Made by a program: the position numbers and the translations under genes. From Tricholoma matsutake (taxonomy: Eukaryota; Basidiomycota; Agaricomycetes; Agaricales; Tricholomataceae): 64,000 nt of DNA. The stretch is taken from contig AP026541.1 of the NCBI GenBank assembly GCA_026075535.2, positions 10,168,001-10,232,000 of the forward strand, in the 5' to 3' direction. Every line of letters begins with the position of its first letter. The first letter of the stretch is position 1. Positions 20,978 to 32,935 of this stretch are shown piece by piece. The notes under the pieces are model-generated. The model did no database searches and was not told the origin of the DNA. It saw only the letters and a program-made list of their open reading frames with translations.

Positions 20978-23938
20978 ATGGGCCCTGCCAATATCTCTAA
21001 CATGTCTTTGACAAGCAACAATCAAAACCTTAACCTTCCAAAGCTTCAAAGCAATAGCTCCGATTGGGCAACCTACCAGGAGCACATCATCAACTACCTC
21101 ACTTTGAAAGGGTTGAAGAAGCATGTCTTAGGTACCATGTGACAGCCGGTTAAGCTTGAAGAACATAGCAGGGACTATTTCAAACCCCATAGTCTAGCCC
21201 CGCTAACCGATGAAGAGCTCATGAAGCATGAAGAGGATGAGGAATCCTACAACCAAAAACAAGCAGCAGTTCAAGAGATCATTTACAGAACAATTGACAA
21301 ATCCACATTCCTACAGATCAAGAATGAAGCCACTGCTGCAGCTGTATGGAAAAAGGTCATCATGATCCACGCTGATAAGGGCATGATGTATGAGACTAAC
21401 CTCTTGATGCAACTCCAAACAATCTGATATGTCGAGAATGAGGATATGCAGGAGCACCTTACAAAGATGATGGAGATCAAGGAATGTCTTGCCGAGATGA
21501 ATTGTCCAGTCTCTGATGAGTCTTTTGTATCCTATATCTGCACATCACTTTCACTTGTTCCGAATTACCGAACCCTTCTTACTGCGTTGAGCGCCGCCTC
21601 TCATGAGTCTGGGAAGAAACTCACCAGCTCAAACTGCCTTTGGCATCTCAATGAGGAAGCCAACTCCATCACCCTTGAGGACTCAATCAATAAGTCCAAT
21701 GCTGCGATGATGGCTGCTACAATGAAGTCTAGAGGGGGAAAGGGAAAGGATAAGTCAAATAAGGAGAAGTGTCACTGCACCAACCCTCATTGTGGGAAGG
21801 ACAGTCATACGAAGGATCAGTGCTTCGCAAAAGGAGGAGGAAAGGAGGGAGAAGCACCAGAGCGGTTTAAGAAGATGTCTGAGAGGAAAGTAACATCAAC
21901 AAGTGCAAAGGTCACAGAGAAAAATGAAAGCGACAATTCTGAAAACTACACGATGTTTACCTACAATCTTCCCAATAATCCCACTGCCCTACTTGTCACC
22001 TCTGATTTCACAGCTGAAGCCCACACTGTCTCCCATTTGAGTAGAAGAATCCTCGATAGTGGTGCCAGCAGGCACTTCACCCCTGAACATTTGAAACTCT
22101 TAAACTACAGAGAAATCAAACCCAAGCCTATACAAGCTGCTGATGGATGAACCTTCAGTGCACTCGGAAAAGGTGATCTAAAGGTTGAGCTACCTAACAG
22201 AGATCAGAAACTGACTCTGATAATGCTCAGAAATGTTTATTACTCACCTCACATGGCATTTACCTTGATGTCTGTCTCCAGCATCGACAATGCTGGATTT
22301 TCCCTCATCAAGGGTGGAACTTGCATAGTCTGCAGCCCGAAATCGAACATCATTGGATGTATTCCTCTAGTTTGGGGGCTTTACCATGTCGGTGGATTTA
22401 ACTCATCTCCCACACCTGTTGCGAATTCGGCATTGAAGCTGATGTCAATCAGTGAGCTTCACCATAAAATGGGGCATATCAATCATGATGACTTATGCAA
22501 GATGGTGAAAGAGGGGATGGTCGAAGGAATTGAGCTTGATTTTAGCTCCAAACCCGAATTCTGTGAAGTCTGTATAAAGGCAAAAGCAGACTGTAAACCA
22601 TTTCCAAAGAAAAGTGAGACGGTCTACACAGCATATGGCGAAAAGGTTGTTGGCGATTTATGGGGACCAGCCAGGGTTGAGTCGTTGGGAGGAAAGAAGT
22701 ATTACTTTCTATTCCAGGACCCGAGCAGTCATGAGGAGAAAGTTTATTTCCTTTGGGCAAAATCAGAAGTGTTTGGTGACTACAAGAAGTACAAAGCCTG
22801 GACAGATGTTCAGTGTGGTGCACAAATCAAGATTTTCGGATGTGATTGGGGCGGTGAATTAACGAGCAAGGTATTCAACAACCACCTTGAAAATGCTGGA
22901 ACCGTTTGCCACCTCACTGTTCATGACTCCCCATCCTCAAATGGTGCAGCTGAACAAGGGAACAGAACCCACATGAACACCGCCCGTGCCATGATGATAG
23001 GCACTGGGCCTACCCCAAAATTTGTGGGCTGAGGCAGTGCATCACGACATCTGGCTGCGCAATTGTGTGCCAACACGAGCCCTACCCAAGTTGAAAACAC
23101 CCTTTGAGGTAGATATGGGCAAGAAACCTGACTTGTCACAGCTCTGTGAATGGGGCACGACAGTTTGGGTAAAGTGGCTTGATGCAGGGAAACTGGACCC
23201 TAGAGCTGAAGAAGCTCATTTCGTAGGCTTTGACGACAAATCCAAGGGTTTCTGGATCTACTGGCTGAAGAAATTCAAGGTCAGCATTGAGAGGGATGTA
23301 TACTTCGACAAAAACCAGGCATTGCAGCCTGATGAAGTCTCAATTGAGGGGGTAGAAGATGTATTTACCAATTTGGATACTTTGCAGCCTTCCAACACCT
23401 CTCAAGACATTCCAAAAGATCCAGAGCCTGTCGAAACCACCTCACCCATGCCAAACGAAGGTCCAGAACCTGAAAGCATTGAAAACCTGGCTGTAAACCT
23501 CCCAAAATTGCCCACTAACAACCCAGAAACCCCTCAAAATGCACCAATACCTCCTCCACACCAAAGGACAATGAGGTGAAACTCCCTAACAGGTCTCACC
23601 CCCATTGACAAAACTGAATACGGCTGGGGAAAATGAAAACAAGTCGCCAGCTCACGAGTGAGTGCCAATGTTTCAGAGGTAGTCAAGGGTGCCTTTATGC
23701 TTGAGGATAACGATTCTCTTGAGCCAGGGGGAGGAGAGCTTGATATAAGTGAAGAGGTATGGTTCCATAAAGCTATGGAACTGGCAATGGTGGTGAGTGA
23801 AGATGAACCAACGACTGAAAGGTGATGAACGTACTGATTGGTCAGACACGATCAAAGTGGAATTGTCCCAAATCGAGAAGTTACACACCTGGGATCTCAT
23901 TGTACCTCTGCCTGGTGCCAATATCATACCATCTCAAT
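20978..23938 (+). pseudogene. Copia retrotransposon Gag-protease-integrase, truncated
   Basis: The polyprotein starts at ATG 20978. Gag contains KLQSNSSDWATYQEHIINYL and a zinc knuckle with widened spacing (CTNPHCGKDSHTKDQC). The aspartic protease shows RILDSGASRHFTP near 22050. The integrase has the HHCC zinc region (HHKMGHINHDDL then CEVCIKAK) and the catalytic triad in GDLWGP, FGCDWGGE and GAAEQGNRTH. A run of proline and acidic residues follows, and the start of reverse transcriptase (WDLIVPLPGANIIPSQ) ends at 23938, where a hAT-type sequence begins. Gag to integrase stay in one frame apart from TGA stops near 21140, 21425 and 22148; a one-base loss near 23018 shifts the rest. Reverse transcriptase and RNase H are missing. 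Confidence 0.88.
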
Positions 23939-24204
23939 TAGTGTTTCAAGGTCCAGTCTACAGGACCGAAAAATACCATAGGACCAAACTGGACCAAACC
24001 TCGGTCCGGTCTTTTTTTTGGTTGCAGTTGCCCACATTTAGGGTTGTTACAGTTGCCGGTTGCCTCATTTTGTAAATATTTGAAAACTGTTCAAAAACTG
24101 GTTGCAATTGGTTGCAACCAGTCTTTGCACAGTAGTATATACTCATGGAAAAGTATCTACATTACAAGAAAATACAACTAATATATACTATTAATACTAT
24201 TGAT
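23939..24204 (+). mobile_element. hAT-type family B remnant 1
   Basis: It begins TAGTGTTTCAAGGTCCAGTC directly after the broken Copia frame, matching the left end of the element at 3819. GGTCCGGTC and CCAAACTGG motifs and an AT-rich segment follow in the same order as there. No right end or target duplication was found. Remnant 2 begins inside its AT-rich part, so a nested insertion is likely. Confidence 0.6.
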
Positions 24205-24610
24205 TAGTGTTTGAAGGTCTGGTTCACGCAACCAGAAAAAAACCCAAACCAAACTGAACTGAACCTCGGTCTGGTTTTTTTTCAGTTGCAGTTCTACAGA
24301 TTGAACATTTATTTAAAACCAATGAAAACCAGTTGTAGTCAGTTGCAACCGGTCTATATACATAGTACATACCACCTTGAGCTTTTGTAGACTACTAAAG
24401 CTATACTAATGAATTTCATAGGCTACTAAGGCTGTACTAATGAATTCCGGTCACTAATAATGCTATACTGGTAATAAAACACTCGAAAATTGAATGTGGA
24501 AAGATTGGGGGCAAGCCCAAGGAAAGTTGATGGAATGTGGGAGCCTTTATATACCCAAAAATGCGCACAGACCATGTAGTCACATGTGTGTGCATAAACA
24601 ATAATACATG
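24205..24610 (+). mobile_element. hAT-type family B remnant 2
   Basis: It starts TAGTGTTTGAAGGTCTGG and continues with the same order of motifs as 3819-4200: AACCGGTCT, an AT-rich stretch, GGCAAGCCCAAGG, TTTATATACCC and GCGCACAGACCATGT. After about 24610 the similarity ends. The right end was not found. Confidence 0.6.
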
Positions 24611-27060
24611 ACACCACTCCCAGCATTTGGCATGCTCCCATACTCACAGCTGTTGGATTGTGGCTGCAAGCTCAGGAAGCACTTTGACAGAGTGTGGAAG
24701 GCAGAAGAAAAGCACAGTCCCTGTGGCACACAATGTGTGTGGAAGCAAGTTGAGGTAAGTACCAAGAATATTGTTGGTTTCATTCTGTTCCATCCAGGTC
24801 CTGACTACAGATTTCACATCAGTATTGTTGAAGTACACCTTTGGTGGCTTTTGATCCTTGATGACCATCATGTCTTGGAGCTCTATGTTCAGATGCTGTT
24901 CATCAAGCAATATCTCCAGCTTCTGCAAGTTTGTTGATAACTGGACTGTTTGTGTTTGGCATCAGTGGAACCCCAGCTCAGAGCTTTCTGCATTTCTTTT
25001 GGGGGGTTTTGTAAGATCAACACCACGTGTATCATTGAATTCGCTAAGTGTATGGGGACAGCCACTGAAAATAAATGCCAATGAGGGTCGATCTCATGAT
25101 AGATAGTTGCTTGTAGATGACTTACAAGAGATTTTCTTCTGGTTTCCAAGTGGGTTTAGTTGGATCAACTTTCCATTTGATCAACCACTCTGGTAACCCC
25201 TATTTAAGCTTGCATCAGCATTTATAACTAAAGTCAAGTGTTCATGCACATTGTGGTTCCATCAAAAACTGATTATGTCTTCAACCTCATACTCTTCATT
25301 TGCACTAGACTTCTCCAACTGTTCCCATTTCTTCCATTTTGTCAGACTTGTTGAAGGTGGTATGTCATTGGATACACTTGAGCCAAAACTGTCTGGTGGT
25401 GGTAATATTTCATCAAGTCTTTTGCTGGCAGCTGATGAAGATGGATTGGAGCTTGACATCTCATGTGATTCACTACCAGAGCTGAAGGAACAAGAGTAGA
25501 AGACTGTATCCCTTTGGGTGACATCAATGGATCATCTGCTAGCATTTGTGACCCCCATCAAAGGAAGTGTAGAACTATTGGTTATTGAAATTTTGGCATA
25601 CACTCGAGTAGTGACTCCTCCAATAATGCAATTTTATTTGCAAGAGGGCAGAACATGCTTGGAGATGTAATTGAGGACAGTCCAGTTTCCTCATAAGCTT
25701 GTTGAAGTGGCATATGAGATGCAGAAAAGACAAGTAAAACAATGACATACCTGGCTCTGTCAATCTCGATGGTCTCAGATTGACCAGCTAATTTCAATAC
25801 AAAAACTGTCTGAGGTATGTTAATAAATAGGTTCGGATACAATTTAAAAGACCCATACCCTGCCATCAATTATTTTACACCTTACAACCTTCTCAATATC
25901 GACACAGGAAATTGCCTTTGGAACCAAAGCATTGAAAGAACATCATTCAGCAGGGCTAAACACCCCTTGCATGTTTGTTGTATTTTGATGAATATGAGTG
26001 GCCTCCTGCTGAGCATGAAAATTGCTCCTCTCCATTGGTATATGCATTGTTGCACACTCCATATGGTACCACTGATAATATCCCTACCACTGTTTGATGA
26101 GGTCGTCATCATTGCAAGGATGATAAGGAAGTGGCCCAAGTCTCTTGACTGTGCCTTCTTTGTCAGTGTAGGAAATGGACTGCAAAAGGATATTGGGATC
26201 AATATTAAGATCCAAGTCACAGTACTGAAGCTGATTCCAGAATGAGGCTACCAGTTCTCAACCAAGGCAATTTGCCCAGGCATCTTTGCCACCAAGAATT
26301 ACTTGCCTGTGAGTAACAAAGTTTTGTTGACCAAGCTTGTGAGGCTGAGCTCCACCAAAATTTCCAAACATCTGAGCAGGAGTCATGTTCATTGCAGCAC
26401 TTTGTTCAATAGCAGTCCCACTAGGATAGATCACAAATTTCCATTCTATTCTCTGGCCCTGCAACATCCCATGCTGACAAGAGTTGTGATTCCACCCACT
26501 CCTGATGAGCTTGCTTGGTTTCTCGGAGGGAGAATCCTGAATGCAGGTCATTGCCCTTGAATATGAGGGATATGATCCACACTCCTCTTTCACAAATATA
26601 CAGACCAGCACAACCTAAGCAGAAGGCACCAGGGTCACCATCTTAACTATGTTTAGTACTGATGACATGTTGTGACAAGTTGAACTATGTACCTAGGCCA
26701 GCCATTATCATTAACATGAACACTGTGGGCTTCATGATGCAGTCCAACATATTGTTGTGCCAAACTCCCTGAGCTCCAATACTTTTGATGTGACTCCTCA
26801 TCACTCAATGACAAAACATTGTACTGCATGCTTGTACCACTTGGTTCCAACCCACAAAAGCTGACAACATTGTTGAGCTTACTGTGGAACTCTCTGATGT
26901 CAAACTTGAATTTTGAGATGCATTTGGACAAAATCAATCGATTCAAGGTGTGAAGATGATTCAGAACAGTTCCAATCTGTGCAGTTCCCTCATATATGTC
27001 CACCTGTACAGCAGGAAGCACCACACCTTGACCTTCTTCTTTGAGGACTGTATTGGCAAG
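24611..27060 (-). other. Unidentified minus-strand coding-like debris
   Basis: Several long minus-strand frames look translated in the past but match no family I know. Examples are KVYFNNTDVKSVVRTWMEQ near 24800, a Ser/Pro-rich start MSSSNPSSSAASKRLDEILP at 25459, SYTDKEGTVKRLGPLPYHPC near 26150, GQRIEWKFVIYPSGTAIEQS near 26440 and KFKFDIREFHSKLNNVVSFC near 26880. They lie in order on one strand with stops and possible introns between. A decayed multi-exon transposon or host gene is the likeliest reading. Confidence 0.4.
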
Positions 27061-27080
27061 ATTATATGAACCATTGGTAG

Positions 27081-27535
27081 TATAAGGGCAACCTTAGAAG
27101 CCACTTAATTAATGGACTAGCAAAGGGAAATCCAAAGTTAAAATTATGGTACATATTACAGGGAGTGGAGGTGCACCTAGCAAAGTGAAATCTGAAGAGA
27201 AAACTCTAAGGACCCCTTTGCCAATGCCCAGTATATGTGAAGATTGCAAAAATCAAATAATATTCTAAAAATAGAAAAAGGCGGAAATAGGCAGATCAAG
27301 GCCGCCAAATGACATCATACCAAGGGGTAGATGTCGGAAGGGGTACTCTGCCTCTAAATATAAAGCTCTCAACATGCACAAATGTGATAGAAAGGGAAAT
27401 TAGTAATAAAATAAGGAAAAATCATAGAAAATGAAGAATAAAAGGAAATGAAGTGAGGAAAAATATAGGACAAATGTGAAAAAAATAGGAGAAACACACA
27501 GGGGACCCCCCCTAGTCCCCCCTAGTCCCCTTACA
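27081..27535 (-). repeat. G1 3' LTR
   Basis: It matches the G2 LTRs through its length (ends TATAAGGGCAACC and CCCCTTACA on the plus strand). About 20 extra bases lie near 27096-27115, and CCTAGTCCCC is duplicated near the right end. Confidence 0.85.
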
Positions 27536-27726
27536 TCACCCCCTCTCTAAGATGCATTGCCCCAATGCATCCATAATCGCATATGACCAAAATCAGTGAC
27601 TTGAATGCAATGCGGTGCAGCAGTGTGCCATCAGTGGAATTCCTTGACTAACCAAGGGGCATTCACATCGGACTCCTCAACCCATGAGTTCTCCTCATAC
27701 CCATAACCCTTCCAGTGCACCAAATA

Positions 27727-27841
27727 CAGGAGACCCCTCAGCTTTTGATGGGATCTAGCTCCTCAAATATTTTAGTGATTTTACATAATTTATTTCCCAA
27801 GATAGCAAAAAACACGGCTCGAGCCATGGCAACACTATGTG
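27727..27841. repeat. Single arm of a foldback element in G1
   Basis: The 115 bp from AGGAGACCCCTCAGC to CAACACTATGTG match the right arm of the foldback at 57247-57600 in G3. The flank ATTATTGCC is the same pol position as in G3. The other arm and the neighbouring integrase are deleted, with the break next to the chromodomain. Confidence 0.85.
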
Positions 27842-29907
27842 CACATTATTGCCAACATCTCCTTGTCATGGATCTCATAGTTTCACTCCACAGCACTAAG
27901 GCTTTTGGAGTAGAATGCAACAGGATGCCACTTCTGGTCCTCTGGAGACTGCTGAGACAACATGGTGCCCATCGCAAAGTCAGAACTGTCAGTTTCTACA
28001 TGAAAAGGGCACAAATCATCAGCAAAGGTAAGAATGGGAGAAGAAGTGACCATCTCCTTAAGCTTTTCAAACACCTCCTGTTGTGCATTATCCCACCTCC
28101 ATGCCTCCTTTCCTGTCAAGTCAAACAGTGGTCGTGCATGATGTGAGAAATTTTTGATAAAACACTGATAGAAATTGATGAAGCCCAGGAAAGACTGCAC
28201 CTCTTTCTTGTTCGTGGGCATTGGCCAAGCCATGACCCCAGTCACCTTAATAGGATCCATCTCCACCTGACCCTCTGAGATAATCAGGCCAAGGTACTCG
28301 ATCTTGGTCTTCTCAAACTCGCACTTGTCCTGACAAAGGTAGAGTTTGTACTGTCAAAGTCATTCCAGGATGAGGTGCATGATGCAATGGTGCTCTTCAA
28401 CCATGTGAGTGAAGATGAGGATGTTGTCAAGATAGATACAAACAATGCCTTCGAGGATGAGGTTGTGGAAGATGTTGTTCATCATGGTCTGAAAGGTGGC
28501 AGGACTATTAGTAAGGCCAAAGAACATGACGAGCAGTTCAAAAAGACCATGGTTGGTATGAAAGGCTGCCTTCCACTCATCTCCCTCCTTTATCCTCACA
28601 TTATTGTAACCCCAATGGATATCGAGCTTGGTGAAGTATCGGGCTCCATGGAGCAGGTTCACAAGTTCAGAGATGAGAGGTAATGGGATTTTTGACTGTG
28701 ATGTCATTGAGCTTTCTGTAGTCTTGAACTGGTCAAAGTGAGCCATCCTTCTTCTTGACAAAGAAAAAGGGAGAGGTCATGGGTGATTTTGATGGTCAAA
28801 TGCATCCAGAGGCCAGGTGCTCTTTGATGAACTGGTCAAGCTGTCGCTGTTCTTCAGGAGAGAGAGGATAGACCTTGCAGGATGAAGGGGTTGCACTGGG
28901 GGTGAATTTGATCACGTGAACCCATGGCTTGCACCCAGGGAGAGAGTTGAACAATTCCTTGGAGAACACATCCCCAAACTCATGGAGATGAGGAAGCAAG
29001 GAATCAGTAGAGGATTTAGCAGCATTATTTTGTGGAAGGCCTCAGCGAGGCATTGGGATATGTTCAATGTAGCACACACCTCATGCGATGGATGAATCAC
29101 AGTGTAGAAGATCCAATCACCTTCCTCCACTTCCTCTGGCTCCTCCTTGTCATCATCTGAGTCCGACATCAGATCAGGAACCCCCTCTACCTCCACCTCA
29201 GGCACAGGCAGGGGTCCAGCATGACACTTCCAAATGTGTCATACTGAGGCCCTTTGTCCACAGTGTTCTTGTCTGGCTTCCGTGAAACAAGTGCAACAGC
29301 AGGATGGACACTGGCTCATTGTAACCTCCCTGGTATGCCAGTTGACCTCTGGGTTATGGTCTCGAAGCCATGGATAGCCCAAGATCACCTTCTGCTTTCC
29401 TAGCTGAGTAACAGCAAAAAGTGCATGCTCACTATGATCTTTGTAATGGAGGACCAGGTCTACAACCTCTTGGATGGCACCAGCTTCATTTGAGGACCCA
29501 TCCACATTATAAACAGGTATTGGATGCAAGAGTGAGCAAGTATTCAGGCGATGTTGTTGTGCAAGATGGGCATCAATGAAGAGACTAGTCACACCAGAGT
29601 CCAGGAGCACAGAGACACCAAGTATCTGTCCAGTGTCAGTAGTCTGTAGTTCGATTGCTAGGTTCAAGGAATGTGTAGAGGGAGTGGATGCAACAATATA
29701 TTTGCATGGTAGCTTGTGCTCCCATGATTTAATTTTGGGACATGTGGAGGAGGGAGAGATAGGAAGAGCAGGTACATCTTCAGCCAACTTCGAAGGGTCA
29801 GAGAGGGGAACAGTCATGGAACTAGATTCATCCTCTGGGGATTCAACTGACAAAACTTCAAAGTGGTTATGGACAGGCAGCAAGGGTGTATGATTCACTT
29901 GCTGCAA
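27842..29907 (-). pseudogene. G1 pol: protease, reverse transcriptase, RNase H
   Basis: From 29907 down: aspartic protease with the active site SVLLDSGVTSLFID (DSGV in place of DSGA), then an acidic linker, LPGCKPWVHVIKF and the reverse transcriptase. The latter shows [33 protein letters not shown] and YLDNILIF, where the catalytic YLDD has become YLDN. RNase H follows (SFLGFINFYQCFIKNFSHHA, FHVETDSSDFAMG) and ends at the foldback arm. The change of the catalytic Asp to Asn and several frameshifts show it is dead. Integrase is absent. Confidence 0.85.
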
Positions 29908-30470
29908 ATAGAAAAATTCTGCTCCTCTACAACTTCTGACTTGATCTCCTCTGCACCCTGATCCTTCACTTCCTCAACATCTACAAGTGCCAACAGGTCC
30001 TGGAGGAGTTCATCTTGCCCCTCATGGGTGAGCATGCAGATATCCTGATGATAGGGACACACTCTGGCCAGGTGCCCAGTTTTCCCACAGTGGTAGCAGA
30101 GATCCAACCTATGCATGCAGCTATGGGTTGCATCAACATCCATTGGTACTGGGACATTGATGGCTGGTGCAGGAGTCTGATGGACAGGAATGGGGTTATG
30201 CTGGGGGAGGGTTCAATTGAAGGTGTAGGGTGCATGAGTGGTAGTTGGAGGATGGAATGCAGTGTTAAACGCCGCATTTGTGAGTCAGTTCTCATCACAG
30301 AGTGAAGCAGCTTCATACCAAGCATAGATGTCATTGTCTGCTGGGCACCCTTCCAACATCTGTGCGAATCTCTTGATTGATGCCCTGTTGGAACTTCACC
30401 ACAACTGGTAGCCTACTCCCATATCCTGCCATGTCCACCAAATCCTTAAACTCATCAATATAATTGTCCA
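29895..30470 (-). pseudogene. G1 Gag C-terminal part
   Basis: The zinc knuckle CYHCGKTGHLARVCP lies near 30090-30050, followed by the acidic tail DELLQDLLALVDVEE. Upstream is DEFKDLVDMAGYGSRLP, matching G2 Gag. The frame is broken and the N-terminal half is missing at 30470. Confidence 0.8.
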
Positions 30471-32209
30471 GTAATTTACAGTGCCCCACATGTCCTAGTG
30501 GACTCTGCATGGACTGTGTGGAGTCCGAGCTAGTCTGTATGGAGTCCACACAGAATCTGGGTCAATTTGATATCCTATGAGTTCCAAGCTTTTCAGACTT
30601 TATGAAAGTCATGATGTGCCTACAAAATAAAGGGGTGCAGATGGGTATTAATCATAACTACATTACAAACTCAACCCCTCATGCCACACATGAGGGGGAG
30701 TTAACAAACTATATATTTAACAAAAGAACTCCCCCCAAAATGCGGGGGAGGGCTAAAAGAAAAAGAAGAAAAAGAAAAAGAAAAAAACCCACACCACACA
30801 AAATGCAGGGGGAGGGAGGGGGCTGCCATCCTGGTGCATTGGCATTGGCGTGTTCTCTTTGGGTGTCAGTCCTCACCCTCTTGTCATCCCTGTCCCTGCG
30901 GCAGCAGTTGGGTGTAGTGGTAGACGTGGTGGTGGTGGTGGTGGTCCCACTATTGGGTTCCCAAGTGGTGGTGTCCTGTAGTTGTTGCATGGGCTGTGGG
31001 CATGCGTGGGCCGTGTTGTATCGGTGTCCATCATTACCACTAAAATGGAACCTACATTGTAATGAAAAAAATAGTTAGTTGGTTCATAGAAACAAGGATG
31101 AAAGAAAAAAACTTACTTCTTAGGCCTGTTGCATCGGCTCGGCTCATATGTCACTGCTGCTGTCCATGTTGCCATTGTCCCCCTTGCAGTTGTTGTCCTT
31201 GTGCTTGTCGTCGTCGCCATCCTCTTGTTGTCCCTGTAGCGGTCGGGGGTGCTATAGTAGTCATTGTCATGGTCATCGTTGTTCCACCCACTATCCACCC
31301 CACGAGCAGTTGCTTGTGAGGCTGGAGGTGGGTGGTGCTTGTTGGCTCCCCCCCCTCTTGTTATCTTCCTTGTCCCCTGTCATTGTCTATAGTTCAAATT
31401 AGTATCTAAAAAAGTTTGTTCATAAAAAAAAAGAAAGGAATGAGAAAAGAAAAAAAGAAAAAAAGCTTACCTGGCCCGAGAGACATCAATGATGTCTCTT
31501 GGGCCTTTTTTTGTTCAGCTTCCCTTCTCATCGTGTTGGTGTTGTCGTTTCAGTTCATAGTCTGTGTCGTCATCATCCCTGCAGCAGTGGTGGTGGTGGT
31601 GGTGGTGGTGGTGGTGGTGGATATCTCCCTGTCATCCCCTTGCTGTTCATCATGCCCTCCCTTTCCCCCTCCCCTCCCCTCCTCATCCCCTCACCCTTGC
31701 CCATCCACTTGGTGAGCAGGGGCTCGCAGCAGTGGTGGTGGTGGTGGCAGCACCCCCATCCCCCTCAGTCATCATCATCATTGTTCCACCTGCGATCCAC
31801 CCCACGAGCAGTTGCTCATGAGGCTGGAGGCCAGTGGTGTGGCATATGTGGGTCATGTCGCATTGGTGTCCATTGTTACCACTAAAATGGAATCTAAATT
31901 ATAATAAAAATATAATTAGTAGTTTCATAGAAACAAAAAAGAAAGAAAGAAACTTACTTGGGGCCCAAATGATGATTATTGTTGTTTGGGCCATTGCATC
32001 GAGGGATTGGGTGTGTACCTTATGGGTACCCTGCTTCATGGGCCTCCTGGCATCCCCCTGCATCCCCTGCGTGTTCCATTCAGGTAGGCACACCCATGCT
32101 GTGAGCAGGTGCTTGCAGCCATGGGGATGGGCATGTTGGGTGGCTGGGCATATGGCATGCCATTTTGGGGTTTAGAAATCATTGTTAACCTAAAAAAAAA
32201 AATAGCTAA
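30471..32209. other. Microsatellite-rich repeat stretch
   Basis: No gene. It holds GAGTCC/GGACTC-rich sequence at 30490-30560 (related to 35590-35875), GGT runs at about 30929-30951, 31586-31620 and 31727-31747, purine-rich tracts at 30760-30790 and 31425-31465, and a GGGCCCAAATGATGATT palindrome near 31962 that resembles the interior of family B hAT elements in reverse orientation. Open frames over the GGT runs are composition artefacts. Confidence 0.5.
31586..31620 (+). repeat. (GGT)n microsatellite
   Basis: About eleven GGT units in a row. Shorter GGT runs occur at about 30929 and 31727. Confidence 0.9.
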
Positions 32210-32588
32210 TGAGTTGATAAGGCAAGGCAGGGGTAGGGGTATACCCTTGTGTTTTTGGGCTAAGGGTATGAGGGGTAAGGGTAGGGGTTTGGAAGTTCAT
32301 ACCCTTGCATACCCCTGTACCCTTACATACAGGGGTATGCCAGGGGTATGCTTATGTAAGAATATCATTTGATTTTTTCAGCTACAAAGACTCATATTCA
32401 AGATTTTCATCAATTAAATTCAGATTTTGGGATTGTCCAACATAATAATGGCTTTCATATGTTAATAAGAGGTATTAATATGTGATATTAATAGTAAATA
32501 CAATAGTTATCAACACTTTTCAAATGAATTTTGCTCTAAATATGTTGCTTTTGTGCCAAACCCTTGTACCCTTTACAAACCCTCCCAT

Positions 32589-32728
32589 TGGAGTGGTCAG
32601 GGATGCCCACTCCAGGGTGGTCACATGATCTAGTAGATATACCTGTAGCTAGTCACATGTTAGTAGCTAAGCTTGCTATACCATCGCATTCCACGCCTTC
32701 AGCAAGGGAGACGCTCGGCACGTCTCCA
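32589..32728 (+). repeat. 5' LTR of the GX3 element
   Basis: 140 bp, TG...CA ends, partner at 34838-34977. Confidence 0.85.
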
Positions 32729-32935
32729 TCTTGGTGATGAGAGTGTGATTCTTGCTTTAACACGCTGTCAGCTGCTTCTCTCAGGCTTTTTTGGGGCTTT
32801 TCTCAAGTTATATTGTCTATTCTCGGCTTTTTGTGCTATTCTGAGCTTCTTTGATATCTCTGTCACCATAAAACCACACCATCCACTGTAAAGCTGTCCA
32901 TCATCTGCCGTAAAACCGTTTAACTGCTCCACCCC

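Larger units (their letters stand above)
27081..30470 (-). mobile_element. Chromovirus G1 (Tf1/sushi-type Ty3), internally deleted
   Basis: A minus-strand Ty3 element. Its 3' LTR is at 27081-27535. A chromodomain remnant follows at 27536-27726, then one arm of a foldback element (27727-27841) joined directly to the RNase H part of pol. Protease, reverse transcriptase and Gag remains lie between there and 30470. The integrase and most of the chromodomain are deleted. The Gag N-terminus and 5' LTR are lost at 30470, where a different repeat begins. It is closely related to G2 and G3 but much poorer in CpG than G2. Confidence 0.85.

Noticed and set aside
31499..31885. Gly- or Trp-rich proteins over the GGT run
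   Set aside because: The frames are translations of a trinucleotide microsatellite with no start context, introns or family pattern.
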